Shown here piece after piece: positions 22,855-34,760 of a stretch of DNA of 64,000 nucleotides. A program made the position numbers and the translations under genes. Numbering within the stretch: position 1 is the stretch's first letter; the number at the start of each line of letters is the position of its first letter. Below the pieces are notes generated by a model that was given only the letters and a program-made list of their open reading frames with translations, did no database searches and was not told the origin of the DNA. Source of the stretch: Aristolochia californica (lineage: Eukaryota > Streptophyta > Magnoliopsida > Piperales > Aristolochiaceae); contig JARWKL010000016.1 in NCBI GenBank assembly GCA_029961685.1, forward strand, positions 17,118,157 through 17,182,156, read 5' to 3'.

Positions 22855-23060
22855 TGTTGGATCGTTTTCGTGCTGGGTTAGTGTTTTGAGTCGGGAGGGG
22901 AGAATGGGGCTTTAAATAGAGGAGTAGTGAGCTCCTTCCCGCTTCTTTTCTCTCGCTCGTGATTACTGGTCGGTGGGAAAGCGGTGGCAGAGATGAAGAC
23001 CAGTAAAACTATTTCCTCATTTGCATGAAGCATGGGTTTCAGATAGGTCAATGCTTTAGG
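22855..23060 (-). promoter_or_regulatory. PPO-type promoter of fragment a
   Basis: Collinear with the PPO2 upstream region 41036-41235, with TATTTAAA at 22911-22918 on the minus strand. It could in principle drive a short transcript through the truncated transit peptide. Confidence 0.5.
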
Positions 23061-23081
23061 ATCGAATTCTAGAGGACTGTG

Positions 23082-23280
23082 GGGACGCCGTTGGACAGCA
23101 GCATTGACATTAGCCATTGTGGGATCGTGTTCGTACTGAGTCACGGTTTTTGTGTCTGGAGGGGAGAATGGGGCTTTAAATAGAAAAGCGATGGCAGAGG
23201 TGAAGACGGTGAAACTATATTTCCTCATTTCCATGAAGAGGGGAGGGGTTCAGATAGGTCAATGCAAAAGATGACACAAT
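23082..23280 (-). pseudogene. PPO 5' fragment b (promoter and first codons, frameshifted)
   Basis: A second copy of the PPO start region. The ATG at 23117-23115 is followed by GCTAATGTCAATGCTGCTG, where intact copies lack one A, so the frame is shifted from codon 3. PPO similarity stops about 30 bases into the coding part. TATTTAAA lies at 23175-23182. Fragments a and b are head-to-tail and about 260 bases apart, a small tandem duplication of a PPO 5' end. Confidence 0.8.
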
Positions 23281-23954
23281 TATTGAATGAAAAATTAAAA
23301 TTGACTAGAATCACGTATATTACATTATAAGCTTTTAAAAGTCTATGTTTAATTCACGTTAAATGAACCGACTTGTCTGATTTGTAATTCCTTTAACCAT
23401 GGCCACCCGTTTGGCTGAGCGAAGATATCCAAATCTGGTCCCCTTTAAGCTAGAAAGCAACCCAAACATATGGAACAATTGTTATCCATATACATGTGGC
23501 CTACAGTTTAACAGAAACAATCCACGTATTTGTTATTATATTAAAATGGAAATGGGTCATCACTTTCAAAGTACGTGGTGGTGGTCCATATATGGGTTTT
23601 GAGCCCGTTCACATGACGGAGTAAGCGTCCACGTGGAGTTATGATAAACACCAAGTTAATACTATCCAAAAGACCGGCCTGTTAAGAGTCACCTTCACGA
23701 GCCGTTGACCACGGCTGCTGGGATTAACACACGCAGCCGCCGGTCGGGATTAATCACACGTAGCTATCGGGACGCCCGGGATTAACACACACAGACACCC
23801 CGCGCGGGAGTCAAACTCGGGAAGTAGCGCCAATTTTGATACTAAATGTTAAATATTTAGCCAATACTACCCAAAAGACCGGCCCGTAAAGAGCAGAAGG
23901 CATAGATACTTTCCCCTAGGACCATAGAGTGTTCGTGGTCTTTTCTGATTCGTA
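23281..23954. other. PPO-type upstream region with a 290-base insertion
   Basis: 23290-23640 and 23932-23954 are collinear with the PPO2 upstream sequence (41240-41590). The sequence CGTCCACGTGGAGT is interrupted at about 23640 and resumes as TTCGTGGTCTTTT at 23932. Confidence 0.6.
23640..23931. mobile_element. Short inserted sequence of unknown class
   Basis: About 290 bases, GC-richer than the surroundings, present here but absent from PPO1 and PPO2 upstream regions. It contains a direct repeat near its ends (AAAAGACCGGCCTGTTAAGAG and AAAAGACCGGCCCGTAAAGAG) and three spaced copies of GGGATTAA-CACAC. This may be a solo LTR or another small element. No clear target duplication was found. Confidence 0.45.
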
Positions 23955-24450
23955 AATTGTTGCCATCTCGTTAACTGGGGTTTAGTCCAAGATGAATAAT
24001 TACTCCCGCAATACTTAGTTCATCCGATTAGGCCCTTAGTCCAAAATGATCTCCTCTTTATTTGAATCACGTCAGGTAATTTGCTAAGGGAAAAACGGGG
24101 GATTTAGGTTTCATACCTATTTTGTGAATCATCCACATGAATCGCAAGCGGGACACGTTTCTCGCCCCCCTCCCCTGGAAGGAAAAAATTTCCTCCCGAA
24201 TTTTTTTTCTCCGGATCGGCCTTCCCCCTCCAAATTTTTTTCCTTCTATCTTCTCTCTCTCAGCCTCACTCTCTTCTCCCTCTCGACCTCCGCCGCAGAG
24301 CACAAGAGGTCGAGCCTCTGTCGCAGAGCCTCTCGGCCTCCTGACCTCTCTGCTCCCTCTCGGTGTACCGTCAAAGTGCTGCCTCCGTTGTCGTTGCCCA
24401 CTGACCCGCCGACGCTGAGGAAGACGACGCACGCCGTGATGAAGACGAAG

Positions 24451-24487
24451 TGGTTTAATTTTTCCTAAGTTAGGAAAAATTAAACCA
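24451..24487. repeat. Perfect 37-bp palindrome
   Basis: Arms of 18 bases (TGGTTTAATTTTTCCTAA and its exact reverse complement) flank a single G at 24469. It lies where the CT-rich part of the deleted Harbinger element meets its AT-rich part, possibly the scar of the internal deletion. Confidence 0.85.
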
Positions 24488-25046
24488 ACGTCATAAAAAA
24501 AAATTATATTTTTTATTTATTCAATATATTCATTTTAAAATTATTGTATTAAATTAGTGATTTAAAAGTCATAATTAAAATATTGTTAAAATAAATATTT
24601 GATAAATTATTTTGGTTTAATTATCCCATTGCTATAATTAATTAAAACAATGGTTTTAAATTTTTGTTAATATATTATTAATAAATAATACGTAAAAATA
24701 TATATTATGTTATTGATAAAATAATATATTTATTTATTTATTATATATATATTTTTATTATTGTATTAAATTAGTGGTTTTTAATGTTAAAATATATCTT
24801 ATGTTATTAAAAAAATAATCGATATTTTTTATTTATAAAATAATTTTTTTATTCATTTTATAATTAATGTATTAAATTAGTGATTTAATAGTCATGATTA
24901 AAATATTGTCAAAAAAATATTTGATAAATTATTTTGGTTTAATTATCTCATTGCTATAATTAATTAAACCAATGGTTTTAAATTTTGTGACAATATATTA
25001 TTAATTAATAATACGTAAAAATATATATTATGTTATTGATAAAATA

Positions 25047-25047
<1 letters not shown>

Positions 25048-25077
<30 letters not shown>

Positions 25078-25082
25078 TATTT
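25048..25082. repeat. AT dinucleotide microsatellite
   Basis: A run of (AT)n with one AC interruption, within the AT-rich part of the Harbinger relative. Confidence 0.8.
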
Positions 25083-25479
25083 ATTTATTATATTTATTTT
25101 TTATTACTATATTAAATTAGTGGTTTTTTATGTTCAAATATATATGATGTTATTAAAAAAATAATTTTTTTCTTTATTATATTCACTTATGTTATTTTAA
25201 ACTTTTATTTAATTTTTTATAATTTATTCTAATCACACGTAATTATTATATTAATTTATAATAAACTATATTCGTTAAATAATATAATATAGTATGTCAT
25301 TAATTAGTTTATTAATATATTTTAATACTACACATTAAATCACTGATAAGTGCTCTCTCAATTTTTGCATGTTGAACCTTAATAAAGAATAATATATATA
25401 GACAATTGCCTTTATATGACCAGAAATTGAATCAAACTAGGATTCCTATTACTAAGTATAACATACATAAATTTACTAG

Positions 25480-25829
25480 CACAACTAAAATTTCTAATTA
25501 GATCATAACTTAAACACGTTTCACTAGGTTTGGCATGTTCTACTTAATTAGTTTAGTGTAAAAAATCCTTCGGATATTGAATCTCTACTTTACACTCTTT
25601 GTTTTACACAATTTATACAAAAATAGAGTACATAGATTACAAGATTCTTTTCTGCAATCTCTTGGAGGATAAATCAGAGGAAATCCTTTAATTTATCAGG
25701 ATACAACTCTTGCTAACAGTCCCCCTCAAGTTGGTGCATATAAATCTTTGATGCTCATAGTCGAGAAAAAAGATTCAAGAAGTGGTGGACGTTCGATAAG
25801 ATAACCTTGAAGAAAGTCAAGGGCTATAA
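25480..25829. repeat. LTR-like leader upstream of gypsy relic 2
   Basis: This is nearly identical to 46480-46820, which precedes gypsy relic 3b. It contains AGTCCCCCTCAAGTTGGTGC, resembling the reverse-complemented polypurine tract next to an LTR. It is probably the edge of an LTR element duplicated together with the gypsy gag. Confidence 0.5.
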
Positions 25830-27700
25830 GACGATGTGCATGCCACCATTGCAGTTCTAAAGGCATATACTCGCAACAATCTTGCTGAGATGCGAATGGA
25901 GTCGGAAGAGATGTGGACGAGAATGGTGATTCTCGAACGAACCGTTCTAAATGGGGAAAGTGTTCCTACATTAATGAAGATCAAAGTTCGTGAGTCTAAA
26001 CTGTACGGGGGCTTGCGAGATCCAAAGACGATCAAGAACTTCTTATGACAAGTTGAGTAGTACTTCAAAGCTTCAAATCTCACAAATGAAGAAGCAAAGG
26101 TTAATACCGCATTTATGTTTCTCATTTATGATGCCATGTTGTGGGGGAGAAGAAGGGTTTCTAATGACGAGAATGGTGAAAACTCAGTTGACGCATGGGA
26201 ATATTTCAAGCGCGAGTTGAAACACCATTTCTTTCCCAATGAAGTCGATTACCTAGCTCGAAAGGAATTGTGTGTATTGAAGAAAAAAATGATGATTCAC
26301 AAGTATATTCAATCTTTTACTTCTTTAATGTTAAACATATCTAACATGACCAATGATGATCAAATTTTTTCTTTTCTTGCAAGACTTCGTCCGTGGGCAA
26401 AACCAAAGTTGAGGCGTAGGGAGGTGAAGATACTTGCAATCACTTTAGCTATGACAAAGAAGTAGACTACTTTTGAGATAAAATCTGATGATAATGCCAT
26501 CTTATCTATAGATAGAAACGGGAACAATGAAAACTATAAGAAGAAGTCTTCTTGGAGACGGACTTCCGAGGAAGAAGAAGAACAATACGAAAAAATGTAT
26601 TCTTAAAAATTGAAAGATTACTTATTTCCTTTGATAAGGAGAACATTTGGTGAAGGATTGTCCAAGTAAGAAGAAGTTGCTACATGTTATCAAAGTGGAC
26701 GATGGAGTCAGGCAAACAAGTGATGATCAACATGTTGAAGAACGTCAGGTTGCGTCGTTGATGTTGCTTAACTCAATCCAAGTAATGGTCGAGAAATTCG
26801 TAAGTCATAAACTGATTTTTCTTGATGCGTTGCTAAATGATGACAATGTGAAAACTTTGGTTGATTTGGGAGCAACCTACAACTTCATCTTGGTGCAAGA
26901 AGCAAGACAAATACACTTAAGGTGGGAAGTGGCTGACAGTCGAATAAAGGTTGTCAATTTCGATGCCAAACCTGTGCTTGGGGTGGCCAAGCATGTTTAT
27001 GTTATTGTTGGGAAGTAGGTTGGCTTTTTGAACTTGGTTGTAGCTCATTTGCACGATTTTAATGTGATATTTGGGGTATATTCCCTTTCTAAAAACAAGG
27101 TTTTTGTAATGACCTATTATGGAATGATAGGGATTACTAATGAGTAGGGACCTTGTGTAATTTCCGGTGTAGGGGACTATGTAAAGGGATAGCAGACATG
27201 TTTATAACCCTCCAACATAAGAAGGGTATGAAGGGTGGAGACTCCAACCTCTTGTTTCTTTGGCAGGTATCAAACGATGAGTTGAAGGTCAATCCATGCC
27301 GATTGAAGAAGAGGAAACCCTAAAGGACTTCATGCTGAAAGATTTGCCATGGAGGGAGGTTTTAAACATGATTAAGGGTGATCAAAGTGCCAAAAAACCA
27401 ACTTTGGCACAAATCCGCTTTGATACGAAAGTGCGTCAAAAGTAACTCGAGAAGGAGCCAATAGACTGATTTTCTGACTTTGGCACAATTGTGTTCATGC
27501 TGAGCAAGTATGCGGTAGAGGAGGCCTTTTGTGACGGGATTGCAGACCCTTGTGTCACTTGACACATTTTCAATCAAGTTTGGGAGGATCCCAATTGATT
27601 TGCATTTCGCCAAACGATGGAGGGAGCTCATCTGTTTGGTAGGTGTTTCTTCTCAGCCATCAAGGAAGGTAATGCAACGATGGCATTTGCATTATTGTGA
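25830..27700 (+). pseudogene. Ty3/gypsy gag-protease relic, copy 2
   Basis: The best-preserved copy. 25836-26048 codes a coiled N-terminal gag part (MESEEMWTRMVILERTVLNG). 26115-26465 codes the capsid-like core (KRELKHHFFPNEVDYLARKE, FTSLMLNISNMTNDDQ, LRRREVK). 26647-27018 codes the protease (LVDLGATYNFILVQEARQI). The parts are separated by stops. No reverse transcriptase follows. The usual protease Asp-Thr/Ser-Gly reads Asp-Leu-Gly. Confidence 0.8.
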
Positions 27701-28805
27701 CGGGAGAATGATACGAGGGCGATCACGACTTGGGCAACACAGTCGTAGAGGGATGAAGCATTGTCGACACAACCGATTTTGGCGAATTTGTATGTTGGAC
27801 GACCAAAGGGGAGAACATTGGTGTTGGCATCAAAATGGGGTTTCCAAGGTGGAATGGCAGCCCCAAGTCCTCGGAAAGACCATCTGGCTTCAAAAACACT
27901 TTCACATAACCTCGCACAAAACAGCCAAGGTTGCGACAACAAAGGTGCATGGGCGTGTGCAGGTATGCTGGCACGGGCGAGGCACGCATGGGGCGCACGG
28001 CTAACCCAGCCCGCCCACGACCTATAACTTGCTAGTTGGCTTGGAGGCTAGCTGAGTGGCAGTTTTGACAAATTCAAAATTTGAGTTTTTCCTTCCCAAA
28101 AGGAATAGGGTAAGTTTGAAATATTTGACTTTGAATAAGATGGGATTTACATTGCTTTTGTGGTGAATTCTCATTGGTTTATGCATTATGAGGGATAAAG
28201 GTGGTTTATCATTGATTTGCATATAAACAGGCATTATAAACTTGATGCATTCATCTTAAAATTCATTCAAAGAATACCTCATTTCTCTCCATTTCGATTT
28301 GATTTCCCCTTGAAACAAAGGCTTACTAACCTACTTTTAACTCAAAGTAAGTTAGGCCGCATACCAAAACTTTAGGATCAAATTCTAGCCCGATATAACG
28401 CGTGACACTAAATCACACTAAATCACTAATCGGGCTCCCAACACAACACAATTAAAAATGCATCACACAACACCTTTACTCCTATTTTCGTGGAGAAATG
28501 TTTCCAATGCACGATGCAAAGGGTAAGTGTGGCATTAGAGTTAGAGGTGTTATTTCACTCATAATTTTTTTTAAATAAAATAAAAATTCTTACACAATTA
28601 AACATTCAGATTATTTTACAATTTTACCATTCTTCAACAATTTGTATTTGTTCATGGCAAGTAGTCAGTGTAAACATAACTCAAATACTTTTTTTGTTTT
28701 GGAGAAGAAAACAGAAGTCATTCTTAGAAAAAAGCAAAATATAATATCAAGTCCAAAAGCATCATGGGAGATGATGGCAAGTAAAACAAGTAGAAAGCAT
28801 CCACT
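27701..28805. other. Spacer between gypsy relic 2 and RPB6 copy 2
   Basis: A GC-rich gypsy tail (to about 28020) is followed by about 350 bases found only here, then the RPB6 3' flank. Overlapping frames on both strands at 27531-28027 have no family resemblance. Confidence 0.5.
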
Positions 28806-30250
28806 TCAGTCACCACCAACTTGTCTTTTCCATGAGTCCTCGACTATAAGTTCATCGACACCCCAATCTTCATAACTGCCAAATGTTCCAGGGATACCAA
28901 CTCACACTAAATTTCTGATTAAACATAAAAAGAAACAAGTTAAAATAATCACGAAAGACCTACCTTCCATCAGGCAAATATCGACGAATTGTGAATGGGA
29001 TTTTGCGCTCTCTAAGCTCTTTCATGGCAATCTGTAGTGACAGAAATAGACACATTTGAAACTTAAAACCAGGCCTTGAATGGGGTTTCTTTTACACAAA
29101 ATAAGTTCTGGAGGCTTCACAGTTCCTTACCTCCAGTGGATCAGTTTCACCCTCCAGCTCAACCATCACAGGGGCATTCATACTGTTCAAAAAAAAAAAA
29201 AACATGTCACAGGCATTGTCACACAAAAATTGAACTTATAATACTGATTAGGAGTACTAGGAAATCATAGGACAAAACCTGATCTGCAGAGCCCGAGTAC
29301 CAAGTATTCTAGCTCGCTCATATTTAGTCATGTATTTCGATGTCTTTCGAGGCCGCTGAGTTGCTTCTTCATTTCCTTTTGCCTCACATTCAGGTTCAAG
29401 AGTATCAGGAATCTCTTCATTGTTATTATCAACCTCCTCTTCATCACCTTCCTGCAAACGACAAAATTTTTCTCTTAAGGATTCGTTTCACAAGTTTGAA
29501 CCTGCAGGATCTACCGCAAGTAGCATCTAAAATTAACTCATACAAATGGGAACTGATCATTTACCTCAATCTCTGGTTCCGGAGGCTCATCCTCATATCT
29601 GCACAGTACTTTGAAACATCAAGACTAAACAGTAGTTGCCATTCAAAAAAAAAAAAGGATGATGCAGACTTCATTGAAAGTTGACAAACCAGCTGTGTCA
29701 AAATATAAATGATAAACCAGCAAGCCTATACAGCAGAAGCAGGTCTAGAAGTATTCATCGCTCACTTGAAAGTTATAAGATTGAGGTGAAATAGCAAAGA
29801 TGTGTGATGGTATGCTGTCACAGACTGCATATAGTGTTGTGTAAATTACAACAATACCCTCTTTAGCTTAAGAATGAAGACTTCTGAATTTCTTTAGTCC
29901 GAGGTGGAGCTCATCTAATTGTTGGTATAAAGTTAGCAGAAACATCGTCCACTTCTAGATTTTGAAAAGTTTGAAAGTTCCAATGCACGTGTATCATAAT
30001 ACTTAGCTTAACAATATGTTCGTGAACAAAATATACATGGACTTATATAGAATATATGGATACATATATCACACACGCACATATGAAACCATGTAAATGA
30101 GGAAACTCAAGTTCTTCACTACCTTGAGTAATTACGTGCAACTGTTGGTGAAATAAAAAAAGAATCATAAAAAGATGAATAAATAATAGCTAAATACGTA
30201 AAGAACATAAATTACCCCATGTCCACCTCATTATAATCATCGTCGGCCAT
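28806..30250 (-). CDS. NRPB6: RNA polymerase subunit RPB6, copy 2
   Basis: Six exons: 30250-30216, 29598-29565, 29451-29279, 29182-29131, 29031-28964 and 28875-28806. Their lengths (35, 34, 173, 52, 68, 70) equal those of copy 1, and all splice borders are kept. The 143-residue product differs from copy 1 at few sites: Asp8 to Glu, and Gly to Cys in the acidic tail (EPECEAKG). The conserved C-terminal core is unchanged as far as I can read. The gene is a predicted working duplicate. Neighbouring upstream and downstream blocks match copy 1, so it came from segmental duplication, not retroposition, since introns are retained. Confidence 0.9.
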
Positions 30251-32700
30251 TGCTGTTGCAGCTTACTCCAGCAACTATTCCCCCTCTTTAAAAAAAACAC
30301 TCAACTTAAGCCTGAAAAGAACAAAAGAAACCTTACACAAGAATAACAAAATCAATGAGGGAACTTCTAAACTTTAAAGAAAACAAAAGCAAATGGAGAC
30401 TCTCGCTGCAGCCAATAGCAGATATCAGAGAAAAGATAATAGCTTTAAAATTCTCGAGCAAATAGGAAACAAAACCATTCAGACTAAGATAGGACAAAGT
30501 AAAAGATTACCTGTTCAAGACAGACTGGAGACAACAACGAATCGACTGCAAAAGAGAAGAAACGTATTCAAGGCGAATCCAAGGCGAATCCATTGTGGAA
30601 CAACAATAACTGAGTGCTACACTAATCTTCTTGGTAGAATTGACAGGAGTATGTCTATCCATTGTAAATTATTAGGGGTAGAATCGAGCCAAGCTTGAGT
30701 TTACATGAGCTTGAGCTCGATTTGATATCTAAAACTTGGCTCGAGCCTATAATTGAGGTTTGAAATTGAGAGCAGATCAAGCAGGGGTCCAGCTTGAGTG
30801 GCTCAAGCTCATCTTGCTGTCATTCTTATCAATACACAGTTTCAGGAACATCAAATCTTATCAGTAAAAAGCTTCAAGTCATCAAAAGCCATCTTCATCA
30901 TTGTAATATCTTAATTTAAATGGGGTGCATTAACCAAAAACAGTGAGAAACTCATACGCTGTTTGGGTGGAAGTATTTTGATCCCCTCATTCAGCGGCTA
31001 GTAAAGATATCTTGAATCATAGGATTAAGGAAACATAGTAATGGTTCTCCCCAGCACAAATTTTCAAAAACAAGGTGGCTTGTTCGTCCTAGTAAGTACT
31101 GATTCACTGAAGTTATGGAATTATATTTACAGAAACAGGCTTCAAGAAGCTCTCTCTAGCAAGTTCCCCACAGTTTAACCATACAACTGATGATACAACA
31201 GCATATATGAAAATAACATATACTAAGCAATAGAATAAAAAAACACATGAAGACAAAATTTAATAAACAACAGTATAAGACAGAGCATAAACTGCATAAA
31301 CAGCAAGACATATATGAAAACAGCATAGACGACAATATTTAAATTTCAAAAACAACAACTTCCACACCTAATCTCCTGAAAGCTTTAAGCTCTTATCTGA
31401 AACATCCAAACTCCCAGCGAAATAGAAAAGCTCTTGCTACTGAACAAGGATTTTATGCTGGAGAAGCAACAGCAACTGATGGGTATTTATAAGCAGTATA
31501 ATGCATTGTAGAAAGACATAAACTGTTCCAGTCGGCGTTCGTTAGGTCAATGTTCTAGTTTTCTCCTAAAAAATTATGTAAAAGATAGTATTTTCTCTAC
31601 CGGTTTTGAATTAACTAGGATAGGAAAAATATTTATCTTCACGTTATATGCTAATTTCTGAGCGATTCAGAATTAACTCGAGGAGTATAACAGTTTCTAC
31701 TCCTTGTATGCACCAAATACCTAGCTGATCTTCTTGGTGAGAAAATAAACCGTAATTCTAGATTTCTTATTACCACAGCACAACTGATTTTTCCCTATCT
31801 TTCTCTTCAAGAAAAGAAGGGGACAGACCCAGGCCTTATAACAAAAGAGGAGAGCGAAACCTAGAACGACAGCACTCCGAGAACGAGACACCCTGGACAA
31901 AAAATAGGCAAGAATACCTCAGAGATCTTTCTCTACTGGACACTCCAATATCATACTCTGATTTGAAGAGACTACTAAAAGAAAAGAGAAGAATGGGAAC
32001 CATCGAGTTTCTTCAACGAACTATCAATTCTCTGGGTCTTTCTTTCTTAGTGTCGTTGGGTCTCCAGTGGTAAGGTCTCCGACTACTGGCTTGGCAAGGC
32101 TGGCCTTCAATTAAACATGATAAGCCCTAGCCCTAAGCCCGAAGCTCACTAAACAGATAAGAAGACGAACCGAAGGGAAATTCATCCCTTTTCCTCCCCT
32201 CTTCGGTGAGACACTCGTAGCATCGAGTGTCGCGGGCGTCGGAGGGAAGATTAGAGGCAGAAACAAGAAAAAAAAAAAAGTTTTATACCAAACTAAAGAA
32301 AGAACTCAAAAGAACAGGTTGAAGATTTGATAGCCTACCTATTGGGTACGCGGCGTCGAACAGAAAGGAGAGCTGAAGGGCAACTGGGAGGGAAAGAGAA
32401 AGATTAATCAAACAAAAGCTCAGGGCTCGAGCCGAAGTTTCTTGCACATCGGACAATCTCCAAACTGCCCGTGTTTGTTTAGGTGATCAAAGGCATAAAT
32501 TTAGTAAATTTTCGCTTCGTAAATTAATGACAAAACTATCCTCAAAGAGGTTGGGAAGTTTGCATCCAAAAAGGAAATCACATTCTTATATTTGAGATAG
32601 TAGTTGATCGGACAGCTAAGATAGTCGTAGATTGGATGGCTAAGACAATGGTTAATCATGATCGGATGGCTGAGATAGTTATTTTGCATTTTTAGCACCA
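30251..32700. other. Upstream region of RPB6 copy 2
   Basis: Collinear with copy 1 upstream to about 31650, then with copy 3 only (31660-32470 against 51390-52010 plus 54290-54500). No protein gene is recognised. 30660-30830 holds the old hAT-like fragment. Confidence 0.5.
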
Positions 32701-34760
32701 AATAGTTTTTTTATATTGGATTAATCCTCTATCATAATGAATATAATGTTCTGACTTCAAAACAAATTGAAAAATTTCCATATGAAATTACATTTAAGTT
32801 GAAAAAGTGATAAATTTTCTTTAAAACTATCTCTACTACAGATCTAACATCATCTATAATGCACGAAAATGACTATACAATGAGTTGAAGCAAATGTTAT
32901 TCCCTATAGCAAACAATATCCCTAATAAAAATTAGTATTTTGTCCTTTAAGTCTTTTATCATTCATTCTTTCCTTGGGGTTTTAGTTTTGAAAAAAATTA
33001 CCTAATTAGTTGTTCTATTGTTCTACCATGCACTTGTTAATGAAAATGCTTATTTATAATTGAGTTACCATGGACACGATTCATGAGTCACGTATGAGTG
33101 CGGTCAAGCAAGGATCCATTGACATTTGCCAAACAAGTAACAAACAAAGATTTATTCATTACTTCATAATATAGAATAGGAGAGAGATTCATTGAAGCCC
33201 CATGTGAGGCACATGTGATGTCCCTTTCCTAGTCCACATGTGACACTTGAAACTGTTGCTTGTAGTTCAAAAATGTTGCTTGAGGACCGGGAGGGGGTGT
33301 CACCCATGCCTAACAAAGGGGCATCTTATGTGTCGCTTCCCGTTCTATGTTAAGACGTTAGTTTATCCAAACTTGTATGGGTCTAAATTATTATTGTAGC
33401 TCTTTCTTTACTCTTCACCAATACAAATTGCCTAATCCTTAGTGATACTACCATCGTAATTAGCATCTCGATTTAATCTCAAATGTATGTGCACAATGAG
33501 ATTTGTAAAACTCAACATTTAGAGTTTGAAAAGATGTGGGATAACCCAAATTTAAGGTCTAATGTAATAGACTCACAAGCAAACCAATAGTGAACTCAAT
33601 TTAATTTATTTCAAGATAAGTTCAATCTGGTTGAGGCTTATTACCTTTTCAAGAATATCTCCTTGTTTTGGAACTTCTAAAATGATTTTATTAAAAAAAA
33701 CTCCCCCTTTCATGCCTGCTTTTTTTCCAAACTACTTGCATTCTCATTGAGAGATATGAGAAAATCTGCCTAGAACTTTGGCCAATAAGGCATAAGCTCC
33801 ATGCCTGAACACTCTTTGATAGAGTACAGTTAATTCTAGGGCCCTATTTTGTTAACTGTTCTAGCATGAGATTAGATTTTGAAGTGGCTGTTGTGTGATT
33901 TGAAGTTGAGGAGCATTTGAAAAATGGGGTTGTTGCATATAATTGATTGATTGATTGGGAGGGAGTTTTTTAAAATCCGTTTTTCATTGCTCTTATCTTT
34001 TGAAATCATTTGATTGAACTTGGTCTAGCAAATCTAAACTCAAGATTAAGATCCTTGACTAAAGAGCCAGATTTGTGAAATCATATTTGACTTGAGTTGG
34101 TTTGATTTAAAACTCCCATTTGTAAAACTAATCCTTTCATCAAGCTTTGATTTAAAATGTGGTCATCCAAGGACCTAGAGATGTTGTTTATGTTGAATAG
34201 GTACTTATGATTGTGTGCATAATATTGTGCTTGAATTGTGAAAGTTGGCTATTAAGAGGTATGTTGGAGGATATTAACAAGTTGGATGGTGATTGATGCA
34301 ATTAGCTTATGTTTTTGTCTCTTATTCACTCTTGCTAGGGAGAAGGGTGTAATTATAATATTGGTACTTTTAGCATCTTTAAATAAAGCTTGAGGGGGAG
34401 GGTTTGGACAAGTCCATAGCCCTTATCTTTCTCCATTTTTCTCCCCTATGTGTGCTCTCTCATCTTCCTCTCCTACCTGTTCTCTCTCCTTTCTTCTATC
34501 TTCTCTCTTCTTCTCCTCTCTTCTCCTTCTTTGTTTTCCTTTTGTCTTTGAGTGAAGCATGTAATCTGTGAAGTCCTGAAAAATTAGTAAGGTATAATAG
34601 ACCTTAGAAGCAATTTGTTGTACATATTGTGAGGCAACTCCAATCTCAGTGGAACTCCAAAACGCCAAAATGCTTTGCAAGTAGATTAGCAACCCATATT
34701 AGGATTGTGACTCACCATAAATCCAACATGTATATTTTACATTATTACTATTGCACTTAC
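32701..34760. repeat. Anonymous repeat R, copy 2
   Basis: Matches R1 (20580-22550) and R3 (55230-57300). Its right part has a CT-rich stretch (34420-34540) preceded by CTTTAAATAAAGCTTGAGGG. The CT-rich stretch makes a low-complexity Arg/Glu-rich minus frame (34692-34423) with no family match. Confidence 0.6.

Larger units (their letters stand above)
23955..25330 (+). mobile_element. Non-autonomous relative of the Harbinger element, inverted
   Basis: It begins GGGGTTTAGTCCAAGATGA within PPO-upstream sequence (empty site near 41596). Reverse-complemented, its first 250 bases match 20340-20566. Its AT-rich right part (24600-25260) matches 16200-16600 in inverted orientation. Both transposon ORFs are gone, so this is an internally deleted copy. 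The right end is approximate. Confidence 0.6.

Noticed and set aside
27531..28027. Overlapping frames on both strands after gypsy relic 2
   Set aside because: GC-rich relic tail; the frames differ between the duplicated copies and match no family.
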